Positions 23,604 through 32,661 of a stretch of 64,000 nt of DNA are shown here, piece by piece (the first letter of the stretch is position 1; the number at the start of each line of letters is the position of its first letter). Both the position numbers and the translations under genes were made by a program. The notes beneath the pieces are model-generated. The model searched no databases. It was not told the origin of the DNA and saw nothing but the letters and a program-made list of their open reading frames with translations. Location: assembly GCA_031310005.1 (NCBI GenBank), contig JAQJAX010000011.1, positions 124,001 to 188,000 on the forward strand. Direction: 5' to 3'. Source of the DNA: Dactylellina haptotyla (taxonomy: Eukaryota; Ascomycota; Orbiliomycetes; Orbiliales; Orbiliaceae).

Positions 23604-23626
23604 CAGAAACAACAAAAGGTTGAATA
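23604..23626 (-). promoter_or_regulatory. Conserved 3' element
   Basis: Sense strand (minus) reads ATTCAACCTTTTGTTGTTTC. It is downstream of the 52-residue ORF. Confidence 0.7.
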
Positions 23627-23651
23627 TGAAAATAATTTATTTTATTGTAAA

Positions 23652-23677
23652 AGAAGTAATCAACAAAAGGATCAATA
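23652..23677 (-). promoter_or_regulatory. Conserved 3' element, second copy
   Basis: Sense strand reads ATTGATCCTTTTGTTGATTA. It is a degenerate tandem partner of the copy at 23604. Confidence 0.6.
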
Positions 23678-23857
23678 TAAAAATAATTGTTTATTATAAT
23701 TTATATTATTTAAATAAATTTATGAGTACAAACATAAACTTATTTACATAACAGAATTGAATTCTCTGTTATGTTTAAATCAATAATTATTATATATTAC
23801 CTCAATAACAACTATTTTAAATTATATTAAAATAAATGTCTAACATTAAAGACTATC

Positions 23858-24016
23858 TTAATCTAATTTATCATAATAATCTTTATCAAACATTTTAAAT
23901 GCCTTAGATATTTCATTAGGTTTAGGATTAGGCTTCTGGTTAAATAATTCTTGAACTGATGAATTTTCATATCTTAATTGTGTAGTTACCGCAGATATAA
24001 TAGGAGTAGAAACCAT
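23858..24016 (-). CDS. 52-residue accessory ORF, unknown
   Basis: An ATG at 24016 opens 52 codons (MVSTPIISAVTTQLRYENSS) ending at TAA. The protein is polar and has no membrane segment or known motif. Its middle (NSSVQELFNQKPNPKP) recurs in the fragment at 19553-19700, so it belongs to a small family duplicated with its 3' region. It is followed by two copies of the conserved 3' element. It may be a plasmid-derived gene; the function is unknown. Confidence 0.5.
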   Translation of the reverse strand: MVSTPIISAVTTQLRYENSSVQELFNQKPNPKPNEISKAFKMFDKDYYDKLD

Positions 24017-24249
24017 TTTATTTCCTTTTTTTCCTTCCCGTAATGGGAGGGGACAAGTTCATTAGTTTTTTTTGAAGATTTTTATTTTATCCTAAATAGG
24101 GGATATACGACCTTGAATTTTCAAAGTTGCCTTTATTTTCTATATATATCATATTTTTATATTTTATTTATTAACTTTTGTTTCTTAGTTATATTTTAGT
24201 TTATCTAGTACTAAAATTATTATTTATCTCCCCTATCACTCTTTATTTT

Positions 24250-24270
24250 ACTAGTATTGTATTTATATAA
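24250..24270 (+). promoter_or_regulatory. Shared upstream box of the RNA polymerase gene
   Basis: ACTAGTATTGTATTTA followed by TATA and a run of A sits directly 5' of the ATG at 24282. The same box precedes the ATG at 27579. It is probably a plasmid promoter or translation leader. Confidence 0.65.
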
Positions 24271-24281
24271 AAAAAAAAATT

Positions 24282-24896
24282 ATGGTTAATTTTGGTAAGA
24301 ACTGGAATAAACGTTATCCTTTTTCTAGTTCTTTTGGTTGCTCTTACTTTGCTATTAATAAATTTTTTAGACCTTTCTCTACTTCACTTTTTTTAAATAA
24401 TAATAGTAATAATTTAATTAATATTAATGGTAATTTAAATGAAGGTAATTTTAATATATCTTCTACTAAAGATAGTGAATCTGTTTATTCTATTTTTAAT
24501 AGTAATGTTTTTAAAAATAATGTGTTTAGATTTGTTTATAATAATTTAATTTATATTATTAATAATAATCCTATTAATAATAATACTCAAATTAAGATTG
24601 AAGAATTTCTTTTTAATCAATATAAGAATATAACAGATGAAAAAAATGATAATAAAATTTTTATTTCTGATGTTGATTTTAGTATATTTAATGTTAAATT
24701 TAAAGAATTTTGTCTTAATAAAGTTGATGAATTTAATTTACATTTAAATAAGCTTAGAATATCTTTAAATAACAATAATAAATATGAAAATTTTAATAAT
24801 TTTAAAAATAATAAATCTAATATTCATTATTTTTTTATTAAAGAGTTAAAAATAATAAATCTAATATTCATTATTTTTTTATTAAAGAGTTTTTAA
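24282..24896 (+). CDS. rpo: N-terminal part of mitochondrial plasmid-type RNA polymerase
   Basis: The ATG follows the shared upstream box. The N-terminus MVNFGKNWNKRYPF leads to the presequence-like KFFRPFSTSLF, then an Asn-rich region (NNNSNNLININGN). The frame ends at 24896 because of a 44-bp tandem duplication (24804-24847 and 24848-24891) that is not a multiple of three. The second copy continues into the catalytic frame. This would be the poorly conserved N-terminal domain of a single-subunit RNA polymerase. Whether the duplication is real or an assembly artefact decides whether the gene is active. Confidence 0.75.
   Translation: MVNFGKNWNKRYPFSSSFGCSYFAINKFFRPFSTSLFLNNNSNNLININGNLNEGNFNISSTKDSESVYSIFNSNVFKNNVFRFVYNNLIYIINNNPINNNTQIKIEEFLFNQYKNITDEKNDNKIFISDVDFSIFNVKFKEFCLNKVDEFNLHLNKLRISLNNNNKYENFNNFKNNKSNIHYFFIKELKIINLIFIIFLLKSF
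24804..24891 (+). repeat. 44-bp tandem duplication in the RNA polymerase gene
   Basis: Two direct copies (24804-24847 and 24848-24891) of a sequence beginning AAAAATAATAAATCTAATAT. The length is 2 modulo 3, so the reading frame shifts. Confidence 0.9.
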
Positions 24897-24928
24897 ATAA
24901 GTTAGATAATAAAGTTTTTATTAATCAT

Positions 24929-27247
24929 ATGTTTTATATTATATTTTTGGTTATAACATATAATGATATGGTTTTAGAAGATGATATTATTAAAAAAGAA
25001 GAAAAAACTAAAATAGGTCTTACTAAACTTAGTTTGATTTTAGGAAAAAGTATTACTAGAGAATATATCTCAAAATTATTTAAAGAATTTAAGAAAATTA
25101 ATTCAGAAACTAAATATAGTGAATTTAAATATAATTTATTAGAAAATGATAGTCAGAATATAATTATAACTAGTGAATTTTATTTAGAATTGGCTGGAAA
25201 ATTATTTGATATTATATTTTTTTGTAATATACTGGAAAGAAAGGTAAAAAAGATTGATGTTGATAGAGATTTAACTATTCTTAAATTAACAGAAGAAGTA
25301 GAAAAGTTAGTAGAAAAAAAAAATTCTTTAGCTGTATTACCTATTGATTTGCCTATGATAGTTGAACCTAAAGATTTTTCTAAATTTGAAATAGGTGGGT
25401 ATTTACTTAATGATGTAGAATATGATGATCGGTTAATAGGATCTAAATTAGGTTATAAAAATGAATCTATTATAGAAGATAATAATATAATTTATAACAC
25501 AGTCAATAATTTAATGAAAACCCCTTTTAAGGTTAATAAGGATTTATTAGATTATTTATTAAAAAATAATGAAATACATCAATTAATTATAAATTCTGAT
25601 TATGTTCATAAATTTTCTCTTTTAAAAAAAAGAACAAAAATTCAAGAAAAAGAATATCAACGTTTTTTAAGTAAGAACATGTTGGAAAAATATGTATTAT
25701 TAATAGCAGATCTTTTTTCTAATGTACCTGAGATTTTCTTTCCTTTAAAATTAGATCAAAGAGGTAGAATTTATCCTAAAACAAGTTTTTTTCATTATCA
25801 AGGTAGTGAATTAGCTAAAGCTTTAATTTTATTTGCTAGACCTGATATTATAAAAAGAAATGACTTTGAAGCTATAGAATATTTAAAAGCTTATGGTGCT
25901 TCTTGTTTTGGTAATGGATTAAATAGGAAATCTTATTCTAAGAGAGTAGAATGAGTTGATAAAAATTTAGATAAAATTATAAATTTTGATAGTAGTGACT
26001 TAGTATCTAAAGCAGATGAAAAATTTTTATTTTTAGCTTTTTGTTTTGAATTTAAAAGATTTAATATATTTTTAAATAATGAAAATATGGTGGATTTTAA
26101 AACTTATTTACCTATTCAGTTAGATGGAACTTGTAATGGTTTTCAACATTTAGCTTTATTATCCAATGAAACTGATCTTTATAAAAAATTGAATTTAGCT
26201 GAAAGTAATAAAAAGACAGATCCTATAGATTTTTATACCCATATTATAGATTTGTTAAATATTCATTTAGAATATAAAAAGAAAAACTGTGATTCTCAAA
26301 ATATTATAGATTCTATAGACAGGTTATTAAGTTTAGGTGTATCTAGAGCAATTATTAAGCCTGTAATTATGAATAAACCTTATAATGCTAGAAATAATAC
26401 TTTAAAAGGTTATATTAAAGAAACTTTAGTTAATGATCGTGTTGAAAAACAAATTGAATTAGATGAAAAAGGACAACAAGTATATAAAGATGGTAAAGCT
26501 AGTATTAAAAAGATTACTTGATATAAAAAAAATGAAAACTCTCTAAATTATGTTAATGATGATGATATAGATTTATTAGTTAAAAGTATAGAGGAAGAAT
26601 TATGTCTTAAATACCCTAAGATAAAGGAATTAACTGAATATTTTAAAAATATAGCTAAAATTTTTAATAAATTAAATTTACCTATTATATGAAGATTACC
26701 ACATGGTTTAATGATTAGTCAAGAGTATTTAGAAAAGCGTAGTATTAAAGTAAATCCTTTTACATATTCTTCTAGAACGTTAACTTTAACTATTGTAGAT
26801 AAAATTAAAATAGATAAAAATAAACAAGTTTCAGCTTTTATGCCTAATTTAGTTCATTCGTTAGATGCTGCATCTTTAACTTTACTTTATAATTCTTTTT
26901 ATAACACTATTAAAGAAGACATATGTAATAATGTTAATTTTTATAGTGTTCATGATTGCTATGGGGTTACAGCTAATTATGTAAATCTTTTAATTCATAT
27001 GTTGAGAAGTGTTTATATAGAAATATATTCAGGTAAAGGGTATATAGAAAAATTTGATGAAGATATAATAAATGATATTATTAAATCTCAAGGTGATGAT
27101 AAATGTGTATTTGATACTGTAAATAGAATTATTACTATTAATAAAAGAAAAAAAATAAAATTACCTGATTTATCGAATTTTCTTAATGTTTCTAATAAAG
27201 ATAGAGCTTATAAAAGCTTATCTAAATCAATATTTTTAATAAAATAG
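24929..27247 (+). CDS. rpo: Single-subunit (T7/kalilo-type) DNA-dependent RNA polymerase, catalytic part
   Basis: With TGA as Trp (three sites) the frame runs 773 codons; it is open upstream of this ATG into the duplicated segment. In order it shows LDQRGRIYP (the DxRGR motif), QLDGTCNGFQHLALL (motif A with the catalytic Asp), SRAIIKPVIMNKPYNA (motif B with R, K and Y) and PNLVHSLDAASL with YSVHDCYGV (motif C with the second catalytic Asp). All key catalytic residues are visible. Such polymerases are carried by linear mitochondrial plasmids (kalilo and maranhar type) and often persist as integrated copies. It would transcribe the plasmid's own genes. The only lesion seen is the upstream duplication. 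No family B DNA polymerase partner was found in the window. Confidence 0.92.
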
Positions 27248-27550
27248 ATTATTAAATAAAATTAGATAGTTGGTGTTTATTTTAAATCCATGTGAGTGTC
27301 TTAATATTAAATGATATATTAAATATAAAAATAATTAATTATATAACGATTACATTGTGATTATAATATACTTTTTTACTTTTTGTAATAAATTATATTT
27401 TGGTGGTGGTTGGTGGAGGTTGGTGGAAAATATTTATTTAAAATTTTATTAAATAATTGTTATAATTTATGATACATGGTCTTATCTGGTGGCCTTGTTT
27501 AGGTTTACGTTGGTTGTTATGTGGTTTATTTCAAGATAATTTGTGTAGTA
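27248..27550 (+). other. Spacer between RNA polymerase gene and orf307
   Basis: Contains a GT-rich patch (GGTGGTGGTTGGTGGAGGTT near 27402-27425) unlike the AT spacer around it. No clear copy of the conserved 3' element was seen here. Confidence 0.5.
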
Positions 27551-27570
27551 ACTAGTATTGTATTTAATAT
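27551..27570 (+). promoter_or_regulatory. Shared upstream box of orf307
   Basis: ACTAGTATTGTATTTA plus ATAT and an A run abut the ATG at 27579, matching the box 5' of the RNA polymerase gene. Confidence 0.65.
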
Positions 27571-27578
27571 AAAAAAAA

Positions 27579-28502
27579 ATGAAACAGAGTTATAAAAACT
27601 TTAATTTAATTAATTTTCCTACTTATTCTATGCATAAAAATAAAGATATTAATAATAAACCACGAAAAATTAACTCTAAAAATGGGTTATATTGTAAGTT
27701 AGGAATAAAAAAATGAGTTAGTCTTAATTTTAAAAACATAAATATAGATAACTATAAACCAAATATTTTATTTTTACAAAAGTATTTATGTATTTTTAGT
27801 AAAAATATTATTAGTTATCATTGAAATTTTCGTGTCTCGGAGAAGGATAACTTTTATAATAATTTATATTATTTTAAGTGTAATAATAACATTAAAAATA
27901 AGGATTATTATATATATTTAGTGAATACACCTGATAATTTCATTTTATCTTGTGTTGAAAATTTGATAGAACAATATTATCTTAAAACCACTGATAGTAC
28001 AAATTGACATTTATTTACAAAGCGAGGTCAAGAGTTTAAGTATGAATTACTATCTTTGTATTTAATGATAGGTGAAGAATTAGTAACAAATTTTTTAAAG
28101 TATAATTATACTTGTTATTTAAATAAAAATGATATAAGAATCATTTATTTTGATGGAAAACTTAATAAGGATGCTGTTACTACGGATCAAGAATTCTTAT
28201 CTTTTGTAGAGTTTAAAAAAAAATTAATTAAAACAAAGTTATATGATTTAGATACACATGATCTTATAGAATATGGACGTGACATATATTTATTTACAAT
28301 TTTTAATGAATATTTATTAAGATCTGTTAAGTTAAAAATAAAATTTAGTCAAGATAATAAACCAGTTAAAGATAATGCACTTATTGCTCAAAAATTACCT
28401 AAATTAAAAGAATTAGGTAATTTCTATCCATCTTATAACAGAATTAAGAAGCTCGTAAATAATTCTAGAAGTAAATGATTAGTAAAAAATAAAATCCTAT
28501 AA
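27579..28502 (+). CDS. orf307, unknown plasmid-type protein
   Basis: An ATG right after the shared box opens 307 codons under code 4 with several TGA Trp codons. The N-terminus MKQSYKNFNLINFPTYSMHK resembles that of the minus-strand ORF at 32662-33837 (MKNNFYNNLINFTAYSLHK), so the two share a leader or first domain. The rest is charged and Lys/Asn/Tyr-rich, without membrane spans. It contains SCVENLIEQYYLKTTDSTNW and LYDLDTHDLIEYGRDIYLF. No known family is recognised. Position, upstream box and downstream 3' element suggest it belongs to the same plasmid unit as the polymerase. Confidence 0.75.
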
Positions 28503-28607
28503 AATGATATATTAAAAATTTTTATAAATCATAAATTTTAATCAGAATATATTTTAAGTGAAAGATTTTAAGCATCTCAACCCAAAAGTAAATTTTTATT
28601 TTTGATT

Positions 28608-28634
28608 ATTCAACCTTAGTTGTTGTTCCTTTTT
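28608..28634 (+). promoter_or_regulatory. Conserved 3' element
   Basis: ATTCAACCTTAGTTGTTGTT then CCTTTT, 106 bases 3' of the orf307 stop, in sense orientation on the plus strand. Confidence 0.75.
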
Positions 28635-28669
28635 AAAAAATAACCTATTATTTTAGTTATTTTATAAAC

Positions 28670-28808
28670 GTGCTTAGTTCAAAGGTAGAATATTTCGTCT
28701 CATTAAATTATAATTTATGATAATCTATTGAATAGGACATCAACGCAGTATTAAACATGTGTTGATCGTATTTCGGTAATGATGTAAGGTTCAAGTCTTT
28801 ACAGCACA
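28670..28808 (+). tRNA. tRNA-like element with a large insert
   Basis: The 5' part GTGCTTAGTTCAAAGGTAGAAT looks like an acceptor and D arm, and the 3' part TAAGG-TTCAAGT-CTTTA plus CAGCACA like a T arm and acceptor (GTGCT with AGCAC). In between about 85 extra bases replace a normal anticodon arm, including a hairpin with ATCAACGC and GTGTTGAT. The anticodon cannot be assigned. It may be a split or intron-bearing tRNA, or a plasmid tRNA-like structure. All clear tRNAs in the window are on the other strand. Confidence 0.4.
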
Positions 28809-29117
28809 ACTTATTTAATATAAATTATATTAAATAATAAAAATTTAATCAAAATATTTCAAGTTTAACTTGACCAAGTCTTTAGAAACAAATAGGATTA
28901 AATAATTTTTAAACAAGAATAACTAAAGCAATTTTTAATAAAATATTTTATTAAAAGCTATCAAAAATTTTATAAAATATTTAATTCCAACTTTAATGTT
29001 TTAGATCAAAATAAATTATATTCAACTAAGACAAACAATACCAAAATAAATGAAAATAATAAAAATTCTTTAGGATGTATTTATTCTAAAGAATTTAATA
29101 ATAATGTAAAATTGTTA

Positions 29118-30710
29118 ATGGATAAATTTAGAAATAAAAATTGTAAACTTAAGTTTTATTCTAACCATATTTATGATTCTTATGATAAATATGAAAAAGA
29201 ATACATAATAGATAGAAGAACTATAATGGAAATAGATTTATCAACATATAAAAAAGATAATGATTTAAACTATAAACTTTTGATAGAAAAAATCCAAGAT
29301 AAGTTTTATTCAATAGAAGAATCTATTGAAAATGACTTTAGAAAAAATAACGCATTATATGAATATTATGAGGAAGAATATTATAACGATGACTTTGATT
29401 ATAGTGAAAGATTAGATTCTAATATTTTTATAGAGGTAATTGAATATAAAAATCCAGGTAATTCTTCAAAATTTATAGACAAAAAATATTATTCAACTTT
29501 TAGTCACTCTCGACGATTATTTTCTATTAATTCTTCATCAAATCAAAAAGACAATAAATCAGCAATAATTGATATAAATTATGATAAAAGCAAAATTTTA
29601 AAAATAATTAATAGTGTTAAAGATACAAATAATTTTATAATAGCATTTACACATAAATCCTGTCGTGCAAGTAACAAAGATAATAAATCATATGAAACAT
29701 TTGAATATTTAGGTGATACCTTAATAGGTAATTCCACTACTAAATTATTATTTATATCTTTTCCTAATTATAATGAGGGTGATTTAACTCAATTAAGAAG
29801 TTTAATAGTAGAAAACAAAAATCTTGGTAAAATAAGTAAAGAAATTGAATTAGATAAGTATTTAAAAATAGATAAAAATATAGAAATAACTACAAAAATA
29901 TTAGCAGACATTTATGAAGCTTTTTCAGCAGTCTTATATTTAGAAAAAGGTGAAGAAATATTACATGAATTTTTCTCTTTAACAATATTTAATAGACCTG
30001 AAACAAAAGATTTATTAAAAAATTATAAATTAAATAAACATTTCTCTATTATTTCTATGACTAATAATCCATCTAATCCACAAGAAATTAATATAAACCA
30101 AGAAAATTTATTTTCAAATTCATTAAGAGAAATAACATTAAAATTACCTGAAGATGATATTAACAAAAAATTATTAGTAACTTCAGAAAACCAAAGAGAT
30201 TTATTAAAAAATATCTACAATATATTAGAAGATGATATTAACAAAAAATTATTAGTAACTTCAGAAAACCAAAGAGATTTATTAAAAAATATCTACAATA
30301 TATTAGATAAAGCATTTCAAACAAATGATTTATTAAAAAATATCAACAATGTATTAGATAAAGCAATTCAAACAAATTCTAGTATTTTAAATAACATAAT
30401 AAAACAAACATCTACTATGATAAATAAAAGTCAAGAAATATTAAATATGTTTAAATCATTTGAAGAAAATAAAAAGGTTAGATATACTCAATTACAGATT
30501 GAAAACAAACAAAATAAAGAAAATATTAATAAACAATTTATTAACAATAATAATAATATAAAAGAATTAATTAATATTATAAAAGAATTAAATAATAATA
30601 ACATTAAATCTGAAATAATTAAATTAAATTCAAAATTAACTATAATAATCTTTATATTGTCACTAACTTCTATATTATTTTTTTTAATAATTAGTATATA
30701 TTTATTTTAG
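29118..30710 (+). CDS. RNase III-domain protein with coiled coil and C-terminal membrane anchor
   Basis: The first in-frame ATG is at 29118, but the frame is open from 28923. Its upstream reading (YQKFYKIFNSNFN) resembles the next module (FWNKFKNIFSNFN), so a non-AUG start near 28938 is possible. The RNase III domain lies about one third in: FIIAFTHKS, the signature ETFEYLGDTLIGN with the catalytic Glu and Asp, NYNEGDLTQLRSLIVENKNL, and ADIYEAFSAVLYLEKG with the second Asp and Glu. All expected catalytic residues are present. There is no double-stranded-RNA-binding domain. Instead a 26-residue tandem repeat (DDINKKLLVTSENQRDLLKN), a long coiled-coil-like segment and a C-terminal hydrophobic helix (IIIFILSLTSILFFLIISIY) follow. 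Presequence-like YYSTFSHSRRLFSINSS precedes the domain. It probably cleaves structured RNA near the inner membrane; the role is unproven. Confidence 0.88.
   Translation: MDKFRNKNCKLKFYSNHIYDSYDKYEKEYIIDRRTIMEIDLSTYKKDNDLNYKLLIEKIQDKFYSIEESIENDFRKNNALYEYYEEEYYNDDFDYSERLDSNIFIEVIEYKNPGNSSKFIDKKYYSTFSHSRRLFSINSSSNQKDNKSAIIDINYDKSKILKIINSVKDTNNFIIAFTHKSCRASNKDNKSYETFEYLGDTLIGNSTTKLLFISFPNYNEGDLTQLRSLIVENKNLGKISKEIELDKYLKIDKNIEITTKILADIYEAFSAVLYLEKGEEILHEFFSLTIFNRPETKDLLKNYKLNKHFSIISMTNNPSNPQEININQENLFSNSLREITLKLPEDDINKKLLVTSENQRDLLKNIYNILEDDINKKLLVTSENQRDLLKNIYNILDKAFQTNDLLKNINNVLDKAIQTNSSILNNIIKQTSTMINKSQEILNMFKSFEENKKVRYTQLQIENKQNKENINKQFINNNNNIKELINIIKELNNNNIKSEIIKLNSKLTIIIFILSLTSILFFLIISIYLF
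30150..30305 (+). repeat. 78-bp in-frame tandem duplication in the RNase III gene
   Basis: Two copies (30150-30227 and 30228-30305), seemingly identical, encode EDDINKKLLVTSENQRDLLK plus NIYNIL twice. A third degenerate DLLKNINNVLDKA follows. The length keeps the frame. Confidence 0.9.
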
Positions 30711-30758
30711 TTATTAAATCATCTCTATATACTATATTTCATATTTATTTTATTATTA

Positions 30759-30780
30759 ATTCAACCTTCGTTGTTGTTCC
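30759..30780 (+). promoter_or_regulatory. Conserved 3' element
   Basis: AATTCAACCTTCGTTGTTGT followed by TCC, 49 bases 3' of the RNase III gene stop, in sense orientation. Confidence 0.75.
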
Positions 30781-30827
30781 TGTTAAAAAATAATAACCAA
30801 ATTACTTTAATTAGTTGTTTTGTTTTG

Positions 30828-30868
30828 ACCCACTTATTTCTAACAAGCCATGTTGGATGTAGGTGGGT
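30828..30868 (+). terminator. Hairpin plus T run after the RNase III gene
   Basis: ACCCAC pairs with GTGGGT around an inner AACA/TGTT stem, followed by eight T. It looks like an intrinsic terminator or processing signal on the plus strand. Confidence 0.55.
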
Positions 30869-31008
30869 TTTTTTTATTATAAAATTGGAAACATATTAAT
30901 AATTTTATTTTTTTATCTTAACTTAAAATAAGATTAACTTAAGGTTAATAGAATAAAAAATTAATAATTAAATATAATTATTAGAAGAAATTATATAAAT
31001 TAAATTTC

Positions 31009-31077
31009 ACATGTTTAACTTAATGGTAGAGTATTTTAAGTTTTGTTAATATAAGTGTTGGTTTCCTTCAGCATGTA
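31009..31077 (+). tRNA. tRNA-like element heading the second module
   Basis: ACATGTT pairs with AGCATGT to give a good acceptor, followed by D stem ACTT/GAGT with AATGGTA. The anticodon arm does not close cleanly (possible loop TTTTGTT) and the T arm is imperfect. Its position matches the tRNA-like element 5' of the RNase III gene, and both are followed by TATTTCAAGT and CTTGACCAAGTCT. Confidence 0.4.
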
Positions 31078-31150
31078 CCCTTTTTTATTCGAAATATTTC
31101 AAGTATTTTCTTGACCAAGTCTATGTACATATTTTTAATAAAGAGTAGTC

Positions 31151-31786
31151 ATAGCAATTTTAATTAATGGTATTATTAACCTAATACTATTTTTTAAAGA
31201 TTTTTGAAATAAATTCAAAAATATATTTTCTAATTTTAATAATAATACGGATGATTCTGACTCTGAGTATTATAAACCTTTCTTTTTCGATGATACTGTT
31301 TCTATTATATCTAAAAATGAACCAATATCTTTAAATTATAAACTTTCATACCATCACTATAGACCTTACCTTCTTAGTTCTATATTCTCAAGATATCTTA
31401 AATTAATAAAAAATTCAAGAATAAAAAATTCTAGTGAATATAATATTATAATTATTTTTATTTTTGATATTTGACGTGACTTTGACGAGGATCAAGAAAT
31501 CGATCTTATTCTCGATATAGTTAAGCATTTTAATGGTGATTCTATATCATCTATTGAATTATATAAAAAATATAATCTTGTTAGTTACTCTATAACAGAT
31601 AGACTTATTGCAATGGAAAACGATATAAATAACGTTAATAAAATTTATAGTAAAATTATTAAAGATTTAGTTTATTTAGAAAATAAAGGTATTAAACACT
31701 ACTATGTAGTGGTGAAGCTCCTTTGGAAGCTACCTTTTGTATTTATTCAGGTTTTAAGCTTTCTATTAAACCTGATCTTTCTTTAA
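31151..31786 (+). CDS. Second-module ORF, unknown, apparently broken
   Basis: The frame is open from about 31142, with no ATG near its head. It begins like the RNase III module upstream extension (FFKDFWNKFKNIFSNFN), then SDSEYYKPFFFDDTVSIISK and DFDEDQEIDLILDIVKHFNG. Near 31700 the coding signal seems to pass to another frame ending GEAPLEATFCIYSGFKLS at about 31803, so a frameshift is likely. The RNase III motifs are absent. No family is recognised. The paired tRNA-like element and leader show that it arose by duplication of the neighbouring module's 5' part. Confidence 0.4.
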
Positions 31787-31871
31787 AATTATCTGGTATT
31801 TAATAAATTTATTATAATTTTAATTAAATTTAATTGTTTTTTTTTCTCATACTTTGTTTTATTAGACCTTT

Positions 31872-31898
31872 ATTTGACCTTTTGTTGTCATTCCTAAT
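31872..31898 (+). promoter_or_regulatory. Conserved 3' element, degenerate
   Basis: ATTTGACCTTTTGTTGTCAT then TCCTAA, just 3' of the second-module ORF, in sense orientation. Confidence 0.55.
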
Positions 31899-32072
31899 TT
31901 ATTTTTAAATTAAAATTTATAAATTTTATATTTATAAGATTCTCATATTCAGACTATTTAATGTAAAAGTAAAAAATTTTAGTATAATTAAACATATTCG
32001 TTTAGTTATTTACTTAAATAATATCTCAATCAAAATAAAGTTATTTTGTATATTTCACCTAATTAAAAAAAA

Positions 32073-32104
32073 ACCCACACAACAAGTTTACTTGAAGTGT
32101 GGGT
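32073..32104 (-). terminator. Hairpin plus T run for the minus-strand ORF
   Basis: ACCCACAC pairs with GTGTGGGT. Read on the minus strand, eight T follow. It lies beyond the two 3' elements of the ORF at 32662. Confidence 0.55.
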
Positions 32105-32214
32105 ACAAAAAACTAACTTAATAGTTTATCAACCAACCATGGTTGACCAATTAATAAATTTACTTAAATAAAAGCTTATTAATTGTTTAGTTTATAATTT
32201 TTATTTGTTATTAC

Positions 32215-32240
32215 AAAAGGAACATCAACAAAGTATGAAT
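32215..32240 (-). promoter_or_regulatory. Conserved 3' element
   Basis: Sense (minus) ATTCATACTTTGTTGATGTT followed by CC and T's. First of two copies 3' of the ORF at 32662. Confidence 0.65.
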
Positions 32241-32256
32241 ACGAAAATAATTTATT

Positions 32257-32282
32257 TAAGGAACATCAACAAAGGATGAATA
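32257..32282 (-). promoter_or_regulatory. Conserved 3' element, second copy
   Basis: Sense ATTCATCCTTTGTTGATGTT then CCTT. Tandem partner of the copy at 32215. Confidence 0.7.
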
Positions 32283-32289
32283 TAAGAAT

Positions 32290-32660
32290 AATTTATTAAA
32301 TTTATAGAGAATTATTTAAGACCAATTCTCTGTTAAAAGGCAATGTTAAACCAATAGACCTATGTAAAAGCAATGTTAAACCTCAAGTACAGAAGTAAAA
32401 TAACATTTAAGACCAATTCTCTGTTAAAAGCAATATTAAACCTCAAGAACAGCAACGCAGTAAAAGAACCATTTAAGCAATATTAAACCTCAAGACAGCA
32501 ACGCAGTAAAAGAACCATTTAAGAAAAATTTAATATCACAATAACATGTTTTAAACTACAAGTTTTATAGTAGTGTAGTTATTTATATTTAGGTTTTAAT
32601 TTTAATAATATATATTATTATATATTAAATTGTTGATATATGAGTAATTTAAAGTAAGAA
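32290..32660. other. Spacer with short direct repeats
   Basis: Blocks such as ATTTAAGACCAATTCTCTGT and GCAATATTAAACCTCAAG recur two to three times between 32303 and 32520. No ORF. Confidence 0.6.
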
Positions 32661-32661
32661 A

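Noticed and set aside
32300-32520. Short repeats resembling a CRISPR array
   Set aside because: Spacing and unit length are irregular, units are AT-rich fragments of one another, and the context is mitochondrial.
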